The translations under genes were made by a program, and so were the position numbers. Shown here in pieces: positions 52,380-62,053 of a DNA stretch of 64,000 bases. The stretch's first letter is position 1; each line of letters starts with the position of its first letter. Origin of the DNA: Pseudomonas sp. MYb118 (GTDB lineage: Bacteria > Pseudomonadota > Gammaproteobacteria > Pseudomonadales > Pseudomonadaceae); NCBI RefSeq assembly GCF_040947875.1, contig NZ_JBFRXN010000003.1, forward strand, positions 1 through 64,000, given 5' to 3'. Under the pieces are notes generated by a model, which was given only the letters and a program-made list of their open reading frames with translations, made no database searches and was not told the DNA's origin.

Positions 52380-53218
52380 TCAACTGTCTGGAAGATTTGA
52401 GCAGCGCTTGCGGTACAGCGCCGGTGTCAGGCCGTAGGCGCGCACGAACCAGCGGCCCAGATGGCTCTGGTCGGCGAAGCCCAGGGCCATGGCCACCGTG
52501 GCCGGTTGTTCGCCACGGGCGAGCATGCGCCGGGCGCTGGCCAGGCGCAGTTGCACCAGGTAGGCGTGGGGCGCGATGCCGAAGGCGGCCTTGAATGCGC
52601 GGGTCAGGCGAAAGCGATCAACGCCGGTGGCGAGGGCCAGTTGGTCGAGGCCGATGTCTTCGTGGGCATGGGCGTGCAAGTACTCGCGTGCCTTGAGCGC
52701 CACCTGCGGCAGGCGCGGGTCGTCGCCATAACGGGCGCGCCAGTGCAGGTGCGTGGTCAGGCGTTCGAGCAAGCCGTCGAGGGCAGTCTGGCGGACGATC
52801 TTCAACTCGCCATGGTGCAGGGTTTCAAACGCCAGCACGGTGGCGCGGGCCAGCGCCGGGTCGGTGCTCAGGGTGTGGGCGAAGCCGAGTTCGCCGTGGT
52901 CGGGGGCCTTGTCGAACATCGCGCTGACCTCGCGGGTCAGCCACTGCGGGTCGAGGTACAGCATGCGGTAGGTGAAGCCGTCGGCGGTGGGCGCTTCGCC
53001 GTCGTGGATGTCACCGGGTTCAAGCAGGAATACCTTGCCCGGCGTGCTCTGGTGTTTCGTGCGCCGGCAATTGAACTGCTGTACGCCTTGCTCGGTGACG
53101 CCCACCAGGTAACTGTCGTGCCAGTGCGGGTCGTAGGCGTGGCCCTCGAAGTGCGCGCGCGCGTCTCGATGCCGGTGTCGGCATCCTGGGCCAGGTCGAT
53201 CCAGTCGTGGCTTGTCAT
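52380..53218 (-). pseudogene. AraC-family regulator with an N-terminal frameshift in a CG tract
   Basis: The protein reads well from HFEGHAYDPHWHDSYLVGV to the end, with a cupin-like sensor half and a C-terminal double helix-turn-helix (LALATGVDRFRLTRAFKAAF, then VAMALGFADQSHLGRWF). The natural N-terminus MTSHDWIDLAQDADTGIET (ATG 53218) is in a different frame. The two join only by a one-base insertion or the loss of one CG unit in the 11-nt alternating CG tract at 53153-53163. A longer start at 53249 in the main frame gives an N-terminus foreign to the family. It is either inactive, phase-variable or a sequencing error. It is placed to control lysE. Confidence 0.82.
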
Positions 53219-53295
53219 GCGGCACCTGTGGGACGGATTGCCCGGTCATTTAAGCGCAGCAGCGCGCCGGATGCCTAGAACGTTTGTGCAGCTCT

Positions 53296-53937
53296 TCAGT
53301 TGACCAGCCCGGCGGCAATGTTGATGGAAAACCCCAGGATCGCGGTGTTGAACAGAAAACCGATCAGCGATTGCGCCAGCACGATCTTGCGCAGCTCCCG
53401 CGTGGCCACGCCGACGTCGGAGGTCTGCACCGCCACGCTGATGGTGAACGAGAAATACAAAAAGTCCCAGTAATTGGGCGTGCTCAGGCCCTCGGCGAAA
53501 CGCAGGGCCGGGTCCTTGCCAGTGCAGGTGTAGAACAGGCGCGCATAGTGCACGCTGAAAATCACCCCGATCAGCAGCCATGAACCGATCACCGTCAGCG
53601 CGGTGAAGCCGTAGTGCAGCAGCCGGGGGGCGGTGGCCAGTTCCTTGCTGCCGGCCAGTTCGAAAGCGATGGTGGCGAGGCTGGCGATGGCCGCGATGCA
53701 CACCAGCAACAGCACCAGCCCGGCATTCTCGTCCTCGACCTCGGCAATGCGCTTGACGTCCGGCGCCTTGGCCCGGGTGGCGAGCCAGAACATCAACAGC
53801 AGATAGGTCCAGACCCCGGCGTTCCAACCGATGAGGATTTTACTGATGATCGAGTCGCTTGGCGCCAGGATGCCCACCGCCACGCCCAAGGTGGCAGCGG
53901 CAGACAGGCGCGGGTGGGTGCGGGCGAGGAAGGGCAT
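53296..53937 (-). CDS. DUF1345 membrane protein
   Basis: This 213-residue inner-membrane protein has about five hydrophobic segments. The central pattern [21 protein letters not shown] is characteristic of DUF1345 and resembles the pore region of two-segment potassium channels (YFSFTI with TSDVG). Whether it conducts ions is unknown. ATG 53937 is chosen; the upstream frame runs into a REPIN. Confidence 0.88.
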   Translation of the reverse strand: MPFLARTHPRLSAAATLGVAVGILAPSDSIISKILIGWNAGVWTYLLLMFWLATRAKAPDVKRIAEVEDENAGLVLLLVCIAAIASLATIAFELAGSKELATAPRLLHYGFTALTVIGSWLLIGVIFSVHYARLFYTCTGKDPALRFAEGLSTPNYWDFLYFSFTISVAVQTSDVGVATRELRKIVLAQSLIGFLFNTAILGFSINIAAGLVN

Positions 53938-54003
53938 GGGGGCTCGGGGGTGGGGGAGATGTGGATACCTTAGCACCCAGGGACCTATAAGGTGCTCTGC
54001 TCT

Positions 54004-54095
54004 TTGTGGGAGCGAGCCTGCTCGCGATGAGGCCGGCTGATTCAGCATCAATGGCGACAGTTACGCCGCCATCGCGAGCAGGCTCGCTCCCACAG
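54004..54095. repeat. REPIN-type repeat pair
   Basis: TGTGGGAGCGAGCCTGCTCG and its inverted copy enclose about 45 nt between the DUF1345 gene and the RND operon end. Confidence 0.9.
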
Positions 54096-54124
54096 AGGCA
54101 GGAGTGAGGTCAGGGGAGTAGGAG

Positions 54125-57100
54125 TCAGGTCTTTTTACGCCCCCGCACCACCTTCATCACCACCACAAAAAACACCGGCACGAACACCACCGCCAACGTC
54201 GCGGTGATCATCCCGCCGATCACCCCGGTGCCGATGGCCTGCTGGCTCGCGGAGCTTGCGCCAGTGGCGATGGCCAGCGGCACCACGCCGAGGATGAACG
54301 CCAGCGAAGTCATGACGATCGGGCGCAGGCGCAGGCGGGCCGCTTGCAGGGTTGCGTCGATCAGGTCGTGACCCTGGTCGTACAGGCTCTTGGCGAACTC
54401 GATGATCAGGATCGCGTTCTTCGCCGACAGGCCGATGATGGTGATCAGCCCGACCTTGAAGAACACGTCGTTGGGCATGCCGCGCAAGGTCACCGCCAGT
54501 ACCGCACCGAGGACGCCCAGCGGCACCACCAGCAGCACCGACGTGGGGATCGACCAGCTCTCGTACAGCGCCGCCAGGCACAGGAACACGATCAGCAACG
54601 ACAGGCCGAGCAGGATCGGCGCCTGGCTGCCGGACAAGCGTTCCTGCAACGACAGCCCGGTCCATTCCTGGCCCAGCCCCGCAGGGCCCAGCGCCACCAG
54701 CCGTTCGATCTCGGCCATGGCTTCACCGGTGCTGTGCCCAGGTGTGGGCTCGCCGGAAATGGCGATGGCCGGGTAGCCGTTGTAGCGGGTCAATTGCGCC
54801 GGGCCTTGGGTCCATTTAGCTTGGACGAACGCCGACAGCGGGACCATTTTCCCGTCGCTGTTGCGCACGTGCATCTTCAGCAGGTCATCGACCTGGCTGC
54901 GTTGATCGCCTTCGGCCTGCACCACCACCCGTTGCATCCGCCCCTGGTTGGGGAAGTCGTTGATGTACGCCGAACCGACCGCCGTGGACAACACGTTGCC
55001 GACGTCGGCGAACGACACACCCAACGCGTTGGCCTGCTTGCGGTCGACGATCAACTGCACCTGCGGCGCTTCGGCCAGGGCGCTTTCGCGGACGTTCATC
55101 AGGATCGGGCTTTTCTCGGCGGCCGCCAGCAGCTCGCTGCGCGCCTGCATCAGCGTGGCATAACCCAGACCGCCACGGTCCTGCAGGCGGAATTCGAAAC
55201 CGCTGGAGGTGCCGAGGCCGTCCACCGGTGGCGGCAGCACGGCAAAGGCCATGGCGTCCTTGATGCCGCTCAGGGCCATGTTGGCGCGGTCGGCGATCGA
55301 GGCGGCCGAGTCATCGCTGCCCCGTGCCGACCAGTCCTTGAGCGTGGTGAAGGCCAGCGCCGCGTTCTGCCCGCTGCCGGAGAAGCTGAAACCGAGGATC
55401 ACCGTGCTGTCGCCCACGCCGGGTTCACCGGCGTTATGCGCTTCGATCTGCTCGACCACCTGCACCGTGCGGTTCTTGCTGGCGCCGGGTGGCAACTGGA
55501 TGTCGGTGATGGTGTAGCCCTGGTCTTCGGTCGGCAGAAACGACGACGGCAGGCGGCTGAAGCACAGGCCCAGGCCCACCAGCAGTACGCCGTAGATCAA
55601 CAGGTAGCGACCGCTGCGTTTCAGCGCATGGGCAACCCAGCCCTGATAACCCTCGGTCATTTGCTCGAACTTGCGATTGAACCAGCCGAAGAAACCGCCC
55701 TTGGCGTGATGCTCGCCCTGGGCAATCGGCTTGAGCAGGGTGGCGCACAACGCCGGCGTCAGGGTCAAGGCAAGGAACGCCGAGAACAGGATCGAAGTGG
55801 CCATGGACAACGAGAACTGCCGATAGATTACCCCGACCGAACCCTGCATGAACGCCATCGGAATGAACACCGCCACCAGCACCAGGGTGATGCCGATGAT
55901 CGCCCCGGTGATCTGCTGCATCGCCTTGCGGGTCGCTTCCTTGGGCGACAGGCCCTCGCTGACCATGATCCGCTCGACGTTCTCCACCACCACGATGGCG
56001 TCGTCCACCAGGATGCCGATGGCCAGCACCATGCCGAACATGGTCAGCACGTTGATCGAATAACCCAGCGCCAGCATGGTGGCGAAGGTGCCCATCAGCG
56101 CCACCGGCACCACCAGGGTCGGGATCAGCGTGTAGCGGATGTTCTGCAGGAATAAAAACATCACCGCGAACACCAGCACCATGGCTTCGAGCAGGGTGTA
56201 GACCACCTTGGTGATCGACACCTTGACGAACGGCGAGGTGTCGTACGGGATCTTGTACTCGACGTTGGCCGGGAAGTAGCGCGACAGCTCGTCCATCTTC
56301 GCCCGCACCAGGGTCGCGGTGCTCAGCGCGTTGGCGCCAGGCGACAACTGCACGCCGACGGCGGTGGACGGCTTGCCGTTCAGGCGCGTGCCGAACTGGT
56401 ATTCCTGGCTGCCGATCTCGACCCGCGCCACATCGCCGATGCGTACGGTGGAGCCGTCGGGGTTGGCCTTGAGCACGATGTCGGCGAACTCTTCCGGGGT
56501 CGAGAGCTGGCCCTTGACCAGGATGGTCGCGGTGATTTCCTGGGTGGTGCGGGTCGGCAGGTCGCCGATGCTGCCCGCCGAGACCTGGGCGTTCTGCGCG
56601 ACGATGGCGGCGTTGACGTCCGCCGGGGTCAGGTTGAAGCCGATCAGCTTCTGCGGGTCGATCCAGATGCGCATGGCCCGTTCGGCGCCATACAGCTGGG
56701 CCTTGCCGACCCCGTCCAGGCGCTTGATCTCGTTCATCACGTTGCGCGCCAGGTAATCGCTGAGCGCCACGTCGTCGAGCTTGCCGTCGGTGGAGGTGAG
56801 GGTGATCAGCAGCAGGAAACCGGCGGAGACTTTCTCCACCTGCAAACCCTGCTGGTTGACGGCTTGCGGCAGGCGTGACTCGACGACCTTGAGGCGGTTC
56901 TGCACATCGACCTGGGCCAGTTCCGGGTTGGTGCCCGGCTGGAACGTCGCCTTGATCGTGGCGCTGCCCAGGCTGCTCTGCGACTCGAAGTACAGCAGGT
57001 GGTCGGCGCCGTTGAGTTCTTCCTCGATCAGGCTGACCACGCTCTCGTCCACGGTCTGCGCCGAGGCACCGGGGTACACCGCGTAGATTTCGACCTGCGG

Positions 57101-57220
57101 CGGCGCGACATCGGGGTACTGCGCCACCGGCAATTGGGGGATGGCCAGGATACCGGCCAGCAGGATGAACAGGGCGACCACCCAGGCGAACACCGGGCGG
57201 TCGATAAAGAACTGCGGCAT
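54125..57220 (-). CDS. HAE1-family RND efflux pump
   Basis: This 1031-residue inner-membrane proton antiporter is of usual length for the family. The first helix (FIDRPVFAWVVALFILLAGI), the proton-relay acidic pair in ILVDDAIVVVENVERIM (about residue 405) and QLPVAQYPDVAPPQV are classical HAE1 marks. Two large periplasmic loops and about 12 membrane helices are present. The adaptor gene lies 15 nt upstream. No outer-membrane channel gene is in the operon, so a shared TolC/OprM-type protein must complete it. The divergent RstAB-like system is the likely regulator. Substrates are unknown. Confidence 0.94.
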   Translation of the reverse strand: MPQFFIDRPVFAWVVALFILLAGILAIPQLPVAQYPDVAPPQVEIYAVYPGASAQTVDESVVSLIEEELNGADHLLYFESQSSLGSATIKATFQPGTNPELAQVDVQNRLKVVESRLPQAVNQQGLQVEKVSAGFLLLITLTSTDGKLDDVALSDYLARNVMNEIKRLDGVGKAQLYGAERAMRIWIDPQKLIGFNLTPADVNAAIVAQNAQVSAGSIGDLPTRTTQEITATILVKGQLSTPEEFADIVLKANPDGSTVRIGDVARVEIGSQEYQFGTRLNGKPSTAVGVQLSPGANALSTATLVRAKMDELSRYFPANVEYKIPYDTSPFVKVSITKVVYTLLEAMVLVFAVMFLFLQNIRYTLIPTLVVPVALMGTFATMLALGYSINVLTMFGMVLAIGILVDDAIVVVENVERIMVSEGLSPKEATRKAMQQITGAIIGITLVLVAVFIPMAFMQGSVGVIYRQFSLSMATSILFSAFLALTLTPALCATLLKPIAQGEHHAKGGFFGWFNRKFEQMTEGYQGWVAHALKRSGRYLLIYGVLLVGLGLCFSRLPSSFLPTEDQGYTITDIQLPPGASKNRTVQVVEQIEAHNAGEPGVGDSTVILGFSFSGSGQNAALAFTTLKDWSARGSDDSAASIADRANMALSGIKDAMAFAVLPPPVDGLGTSSGFEFRLQDRGGLGYATLMQARSELLAAAEKSPILMNVRESALAEAPQVQLIVDRKQANALGVSFADVGNVLSTAVGSAYINDFPNQGRMQRVVVQAEGDQRSQVDDLLKMHVRNSDGKMVPLSAFVQAKWTQGPAQLTRYNGYPAIAISGEPTPGHSTGEAMAEIERLVALGPAGLGQEWTGLSLQERLSGSQAPILLGLSLLIVFLCLAALYESWSIPTSVLLVVPLGVLGAVLAVTLRGMPNDVFFKVGLITIIGLSAKNAILIIEFAKSLYDQGHDLIDATLQAARLRLRPIVMTSLAFILGVVPLAIATGASSASQQAIGTGVIGGMITATLAVVFVPVFFVVVMKVVRGRKKT

Positions 57221-57235
57221 GAAAAAGCGTCCTGC

Positions 57236-58393
57236 TTACTGGCCAGTGACCTGGGCGAGTGGAAGAGGGGAGTTGTCGACCTGCACCTTGTCACCAGGCC
57301 TTGCGTGTTGCAGGCCTTCGACGACGATGCGGTCGCCCGGCTTGAGGCCGGCGGTGACGATCCAGCGATCGTTCTGCACGGCACCCAGTTCAACCGGTTG
57401 CTGGCCGACCCGCTGTTCGGCGTCGAGCAGCAGCACCTGGGCGATGCCGGCGCTGTCCCGCTGGATGGCCCGTTGCGGCACGCTGATGCCTTGCTGGTTG
57501 ACCGCCTGCTCCAGGCGCACGCGCACGAAGCTGCCGGGCAGCAGGTCGAGGTCCGGGTTGGGGAACTCGCTGCGCAGGATGATCTGCCCAGTACCAGGGT
57601 CGACGGTGATGTCGGTGAACAGCAGCTTGCCCGGCAGCGGGTAGGGGCTGCCGTCATCCTGGATCAGCGTGGCCTTGGCCTCGCCCTGGCCGACTTCCTG
57701 CAGTTGCCCGGAACGGAACGCCCGGCGCAGCTCGTTGAGTTCGCGGGTCGATTGGGTGAGGTCGGCGTGGATCGGGTTCAGTTGCTGGATGAGCGCCAGC
57801 GGCGTGGTTTCGTTCTGCCCCACCAGCGCGCCTTCGGTGACCAGCGCCCGGCCGATGCGCCCGGAAATCGGTGCGGTGACGGTGGCGTAGCCGAGGTTGA
57901 GTCTGGCCCGGTCGACGGCGGCCTTGTTCGCGGCGACCTGCGCGTTGGCCTGGCGCACGGCGGCGCGGGCGTTGTCGTAGTCCTGGCCGCTGATGGCCTT
58001 GTCTTCGATCAACTGGGCGTAGCGCTGCTCCTGCAATTTCGCCTGGAAGGCATTGGCCTCGGCCTTGCGCAGTTCGGCCTCGGCGCTGTCCAGGTCAGCC
58101 TTGAACGGTGCCGGGTCGATGCGAAACAGTACGTCGCCCTTTTTCACGTCGCTGCCTTCACGGAACACCCGCTGCAACACCACACCGGCCACCCGCGCGC
58201 GCACTTCGGCGATACGCGGCGCGGCGATGCGCCCGCTCAGTTCGCTGGTGATCGACAAGGGGCGCGCTTCGAGGGTCTCGATGCGCACGGTGGCCAGCGG
58301 CGCCTCTTCTTCGGCGGTCGAGGCCTTGTCGCACGCGCTGAGCGTCAAGGCCAGGGCCAGCAGGCTTAGCTTGGCAAGCAGGTTCTGTGACAT
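57236..58393 (-). CDS. RND periplasmic adaptor (membrane fusion) lipoprotein
   Basis: This 385-residue adaptor links the pump to the outer-membrane channel. It has a lipoprotein signal (LLALALTLSACDK, Cys about residue 21) whose +2 residue is Asp, which predicts inner-membrane retention. The barrel-sandwich motif (GRIAAPRIAEVRARVAGVVL) is followed by a long coiled-coil hairpin (AELRKAEANAFQAKLQEQRY to about residue 160) and ATVTAPISGRIGRALVTEGA. It precedes the pump gene on the same strand. Confidence 0.94.
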   Translation of the reverse strand: MSQNLLAKLSLLALALTLSACDKASTAEEEAPLATVRIETLEARPLSITSELSGRIAAPRIAEVRARVAGVVLQRVFREGSDVKKGDVLFRIDPAPFKADLDSAEAELRKAEANAFQAKLQEQRYAQLIEDKAISGQDYDNARAAVRQANAQVAANKAAVDRARLNLGYATVTAPISGRIGRALVTEGALVGQNETTPLALIQQLNPIHADLTQSTRELNELRRAFRSGQLQEVGQGEAKATLIQDDGSPYPLPGKLLFTDITVDPGTGQIILRSEFPNPDLDLLPGSFVRVRLEQAVNQQGISVPQRAIQRDSAGIAQVLLLDAEQRVGQQPVELGAVQNDRWIVTAGLKPGDRIVVEGLQHARPGDKVQVDNSPLPLAQVTGQ

Positions 58394-58550
58394 GGAAATA
58401 CCCCAATAATGAACACCCGCATCCTACGGGGAGCGTGCGAGGTTAGCGGTGAAGCTTTGTTGGTGCTGTGTGAAATTGTGTAAGGGTTTTAGTCAGGGAC
58501 GAGTGAGGGCGTATATCCTTTATGGCTTGGAATTGATTATGTCTGTCAGG

Positions 58551-58633
58551 CCGCCATCGCGGGCAAGCCCGCTCCTACAGGAATTTTGTGAGCGCCACAG
58601 ACCCCTGTAGGAGCGAGCTTGCTCGCGATAGCG
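58551..58633. repeat. REP pair in the outward orientation
   Basis: GCCATCGCGGGCAAGCCCGC comes first and TGTAGGAGCGAGCTTGCTCG second. It lies in the divergent promoter region of the efflux operon and the two-component genes. Confidence 0.88.
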
Positions 58634-58670
58634 ATTTACCAGACACCCCAGCACCCTTTGGAAACACCCC

Positions 58671-59372
58671 ATGCCCAACATTCTCCTGGTCGAAGACGAC
58701 AGCGCCCTGTCCGAACTGATTGCCAGCTACCTGGAACGCAATGGCTACAGCGTCAGCGTGATCAGCCGCGGTGATCATGTGCGCGAGCGCGCGCGGATCA
58801 ATCCGCCGGACCTGGTGATCCTCGACCTGATGCTGCCGGGCCTCGACGGTCTGCAGGTGTGTCGCCTGTTGCGCGCCGATTCGGCAACGTTGCCGATCCT
58901 GATGCTCACCGCCCGCGACGACAGCCACGACCAGGTGCTGGGCCTGGAAATGGGCGCCGACGACTACGTGACCAAACCCTGCGAGCCACGGGTGTTGCTG
59001 GCGCGGGTGCGCACCTTGTTGCGCCGCAGCAGCCTCAGCGAGCCGCAGACCGCCAACGATCGCATCCTGATGGGCAACCTGTGCATCGACCTGTCGGAGC
59101 GCACCGTGAGCTGGCGCGGGCAGCCGGTGGAGTTGTCCAGCGGCGAGTACAACCTGCTGGTGGTGCTGGCCCGGCATGCCGGCGAAGTGCTGAGCCGCGA
59201 CCAGATCCTGCAACGCCTGCGCGGCATCGAATTCAACGGCACCGACCGCTCGGTGGACGTGGCGATCTCCAAGCTGCGGCGCAAGTTCGACGACCACGCC
59301 GGCGAGGCGCGCAAGATCAAGACCGTGTGGGGCAAGGGCTACCTGTTCAGCCGTTCCGAGTGGGAATGCTGA
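58671..59372 (+). CDS. OmpR-family response regulator (RstA-like)
   Basis: This 233-residue regulator has a receiver domain with LLVEDD, the phosphorylated Asp in LVILDLMLPG (about residue 48-52), the Thr/Ser switch in LMLTARD and Lys in VTKPCEPR. The C-terminal winged helix (about 135-230) ends HRSVDVAISKLRRKF-like (RSVDVAISKLRRKFDDH) and IKTVWGKGYLF. Together with the sensor it looks like RstAB. ATG 58671 follows GGAAACACCCC. The divergent RND operon is its probable target. Confidence 0.93.
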   Translation: MPNILLVEDDSALSELIASYLERNGYSVSVISRGDHVRERARINPPDLVILDLMLPGLDGLQVCRLLRADSATLPILMLTARDDSHDQVLGLEMGADDYVTKPCEPRVLLARVRTLLRRSSLSEPQTANDRILMGNLCIDLSERTVSWRGQPVELSSGEYNLLVVLARHAGEVLSRDQILQRLRGIEFNGTDRSVDVAISKLRRKFDDHAGEARKIKTVWGKGYLFSRSEWEC

Positions 59373-59376
59373 GACG

Positions 59377-60675
59377 ATGTTCAGAATCCTCTTTCGCCTG
59401 TACCTGGTCACCATCGTGTCCTACAGCGCGGCGATTTACCTGGTGCCGGACGTGGTGGTCAAGGTGTTCCATGAGCGCTTCGTCACCTACAACCTCGACT
59501 ATTCCCGCGGTCTGCAAACGCTGATCGTCAAGCAGTTCCGTGACGTGCCGCAAAGCCAGTGGCCGGCGCTGGCCGCCGAGATGGACAAGCAGTTCCAGCC
59601 GTTGGGCATCGTGCTCAGCCGCAATGACGACGATGGCCTGACGCTGGCCGAGCAGAAGCGCTTGCAGCGGGGTGAAAACGTGGTGCGTATCGGCGACTGG
59701 GGCTGGCGCACCCTGGCCGTGGCACCGCTGAATGAGCAGATGGTGGTGCAAATGGTGGTGCCGCCGGACCCGCTGGACGTCAACCTGCTGTACTGGAGCA
59801 TCAACGTGCTGGTCGGCGCGACCATGCTCGCCTGCCTGCTGGTGTGGCTGCGCCCGCACTGGCATGACCTTGAGCGCCTCAAGGCGACGGCGGAGCGCTT
59901 CGGCAAGGGCCACCTGGGCGAGCGCACGCAGATCGCCGCGAGTTCCAACATCGGCAGCCTGGCCCATGTGTTCGACACCATGGCCGGCGACATCGAGAAC
60001 CTGCTCAACCAGCAGCGCGACCTGCTCAATGCGGTGTCCCACGAATTGCGCACGCCGTTGACGCGGCTGGATTTCGGCCTTGCCCTGGCCCTGTCCGATG
60101 ATTTGCCGGCCGCCAGTCGCGAGCGCCTGCAAGGCTTGATCGCGCACATCCGCGAGCTCGATGAACTGGTACTGGAACTGCTGTCCTACAGCCGCCTGCA
60201 AAACCCGGCGCGCCTGCCGGAGCGGGTCGAGGTGGCGCTGGACGAGTTCATCGACAGCATCCTGGGCAGCATCGACGAGGAACTGGAGTCGCAGCTGGTT
60301 ATCGACGTGATGCTGCACGGCCAGCTGGAACGCTTCATCCTCGACCCGCGCCTGACCGCCCGGGCCATTCAGAACCTGTTGCGCAATGCCATGCGTTACT
60401 GCGAGAAGCGCATTCAGGTGGGGGTACACGTCTGTCCCAAGGGCTGTGAAATCTGGGTCGACGACGATGGCATCGGCATTCCGGACGACGAGCGCGAGCG
60501 CATTTTCGAGCCGTTCTATCGCCTGGACCGCAGCCGCGACCGGTCGACAGGCGGCTTCGGCCTCGGACTGGCGATCAGTCGGCGGGCGCTGGAAGCGCAG
60601 GGCGGTACGCTCAACGTCGAACCGTCACCGCTGGGCGGCGCACGGTTCCGCTTGTGGTTGCCGACTCCGGCATGA
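59377..60675 (+). CDS. Sensor histidine kinase (RstB-like)
   Basis: This 432-residue kinase has a first membrane segment at residues 6-24 (RLYLVTIVSYSAAIYLVPDV), a periplasmic domain of about 110 residues and a second membrane segment (YWSINVLVGATMLACLLVWL). The HAMP region begins RPHWHDLERLKATAERFGKG, as in RstB. The phosphoacceptor His is in AVSHELRTPLTRL (about 228), with N-box NLLRNAMRYC, DDDGIGIP and the GGFGLGLAIS G-box. It starts 4 nt after the regulator stop. Confidence 0.93.
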   Translation: MFRILFRLYLVTIVSYSAAIYLVPDVVVKVFHERFVTYNLDYSRGLQTLIVKQFRDVPQSQWPALAAEMDKQFQPLGIVLSRNDDDGLTLAEQKRLQRGENVVRIGDWGWRTLAVAPLNEQMVVQMVVPPDPLDVNLLYWSINVLVGATMLACLLVWLRPHWHDLERLKATAERFGKGHLGERTQIAASSNIGSLAHVFDTMAGDIENLLNQQRDLLNAVSHELRTPLTRLDFGLALALSDDLPAASRERLQGLIAHIRELDELVLELLSYSRLQNPARLPERVEVALDEFIDSILGSIDEELESQLVIDVMLHGQLERFILDPRLTARAIQNLLRNAMRYCEKRIQVGVHVCPKGCEIWVDDDGIGIPDDERERIFEPFYRLDRSRDRSTGGFGLGLAISRRALEAQGGTLNVEPSPLGGARFRLWLPTPA

Positions 60676-60694
60676 ATTTTTCGCCGCTCCCCCC

Positions 60695-60858
60695 ACTGTA
60701 GGAGCGAGCTTGCTCGCGATGTGGTGTGTCAGCCAAAAAATTCATCACAGACCCACCGTAATCCCCTGTAGGAGCGAGCTTGCTCGCGATAGCGGTGTGT
60801 CAGCCAACATTTTCATCACAGACCCACCGCTTCGCGAGCAAGCTCGCTCCTACAGGGG
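60695..60858. repeat. Three REP copies including a 70-bp tandem duplication
   Basis: TGTAGGAGCGAGCTTGCTCG starts at about 60697 and again at about 60767. The following TGTGTCAGCCAA and TTCATCACAGACCCACCG are also repeated, giving a 70-base tandem duplication. A single inverted copy (CGCGAGCAAGCTCGCTCCTA) closes the element. Confidence 0.9.
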
Positions 60859-60973
60859 CGGTGGCGATCCATTTTTTTGTGAAACCTGTCAAACCTGACA
60901 GTAGTCACGCTGCCCGTTTAGGCGTTTCATGATCCTTCGCCGTCAGGTGTCCAATGACGGCAGGAGGGTAGAA

Positions 60974-61249
60974 ATGGGAGCACTGATCATAAAGCAACAC
61001 GCCGAGGGCACCATCAGCGCCATTCGGCACGTCAGGGTCGACGACATCCCGACCAAGTTCGCCATGGTCACATCGGGGGAGGGTTACCCGAGGATGGCGG
61101 TGCGCATAGGGCACAACATCACCGCCGAGGGCAACGACCATTTCGTGGTCGGCGACCGGGTCAGGTACACCGTGCTGATGGACGGGGCCGGCGAGTTTCC
61201 CCGGGCCCTGGACCTGCAGAAGTTCAGCGACGACGGCCATCGCGGTTGA
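60974..61249 (+). CDS. Hypothetical 91-aa protein
   Basis: ATG 60974 follows CAGGAGGGTAGAA, a strong site. The product is a small beta-rich domain (ALIIKQHAEGTISAIRHVRV; FVVGDRVRYTVLMDGAGEFP) that looks like a cold-shock- or OB-like barrel only in outline; I do not recognise the family. It is convergent with the anti-sigma gene. Confidence 0.75.
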   Translation: MGALIIKQHAEGTISAIRHVRVDDIPTKFAMVTSGEGYPRMAVRIGHNITAEGNDHFVVGDRVRYTVLMDGAGEFPRALDLQKFSDDGHRG

Positions 61250-61285
61250 AGGCCTGACCGGGCATCACGCAGCAGTCGCCGGCCC

Positions 61286-62053
61286 TCATGCACTGAGCCG
61301 GCTTTTCAACAGTTTCGCCATCTCCTCCAGCTCCGCCGCCGGGTTATGCCCGATCAGCATCCACGCGTGCTCCGTGTCCGCCCAGTACACCACGTTCATT
61401 TCATGCCGGCGCTCGTGGGCGAACGGTCGGCTGCCTTTGTGCGAGAGGGTGACGCACAACGCCATGGCCCCATGGGCCGGGTCCAGGTAGGTGATCTGGG
61501 CGATGGGTACGCCATCGTACTCGAGGATCTGCGCGCGCCGCAGTTCCACCCGTGGCAGGGCCAGTTGCGCCGGGGTCAGGGTCACGCCAAGGCGTTCGTC
61601 GATGGTGCGCAGTTGCGCGCCGTGGGTCAGGTCATCGACCGGCAGGTGCTTCAGGGTTTCCGGCACGTACAGCGCCATGTAGTCGGCGACCAGGCCGCGC
61701 CAGTTGTGTTTGGTCTGGCTGGCGCGCCAACCCAGGTACAAGCGGTCTGCCAGCACGCCACTGAGCACCAGGCCGGCCGCAGCAGCCAGAAAGCGCCGGC
61801 GGTTCAGTGCCGGTTTGGCGGGCGCCGGCAGGGTGTCGAGCATGGCCTGCAAACGGTCCACCGGCGCCTGTTGCGCCAGTTCGTCATAGGCCTGGCGAAA
61901 CGGCAGGTTGCTGCGGGCCAGCCATTGCAGGCGCAGGTTGAGGGTCGAGTCTTCGGCGATGGCGGCATCGACGCGGCTGCGCTGGTCGGTGTCGAGTTCG
62001 TCATCGAGGTACGCCACCAGTTGCTCGTCCGATGGTCTTGCCTGTTCGTTCAT
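61286..62053 (-). CDS. Anti-sigma factor (membrane-anchored)
   Basis: This 255-residue protein has an N-terminal anti-sigma domain (SDEQLVAYLDDELDTDQRSR, about residues 8-80) without the HxxxCxxC zinc motif. One membrane segment near residues 85-105 (RRFLAAAAGLVLSGVLADRL) and a periplasmic C-terminal domain follow. Its start overlaps the sigma-factor stop by 4 nt (ATGA), the usual coupling of sigma and anti-sigma genes. The inducing signal is unknown; the twin-Arg before the segment may simply be the positive-inside charge. Confidence 0.9.
   Translation of the reverse strand: MNEQARPSDEQLVAYLDDELDTDQRSRVDAAIAEDSTLNLRLQWLARSNLPFRQAYDELAQQAPVDRLQAMLDTLPAPAKPALNRRRFLAAAAGLVLSGVLADRLYLGWRASQTKHNWRGLVADYMALYVPETLKHLPVDDLTHGAQLRTIDERLGVTLTPAQLALPRVELRRAQILEYDGVPIAQITYLDPAHGAMALCVTLSHKGSRPFAHERRHEMNVVYWADTEHAWMLIGHNPAAELEEMAKLLKSRLSA

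Noticed and set aside
52380..53249. AraC regulator as an intact gene starting at 53249
   Set aside because: The first 35 residues in that frame are foreign to the family, while the proper N-terminus is present in another frame.
54344..56155. 603-codon plus-strand frame inside the RND pump gene
   Set aside because: Low-complexity His/Gln/Arg-rich antisense shadow with no ribosome site.
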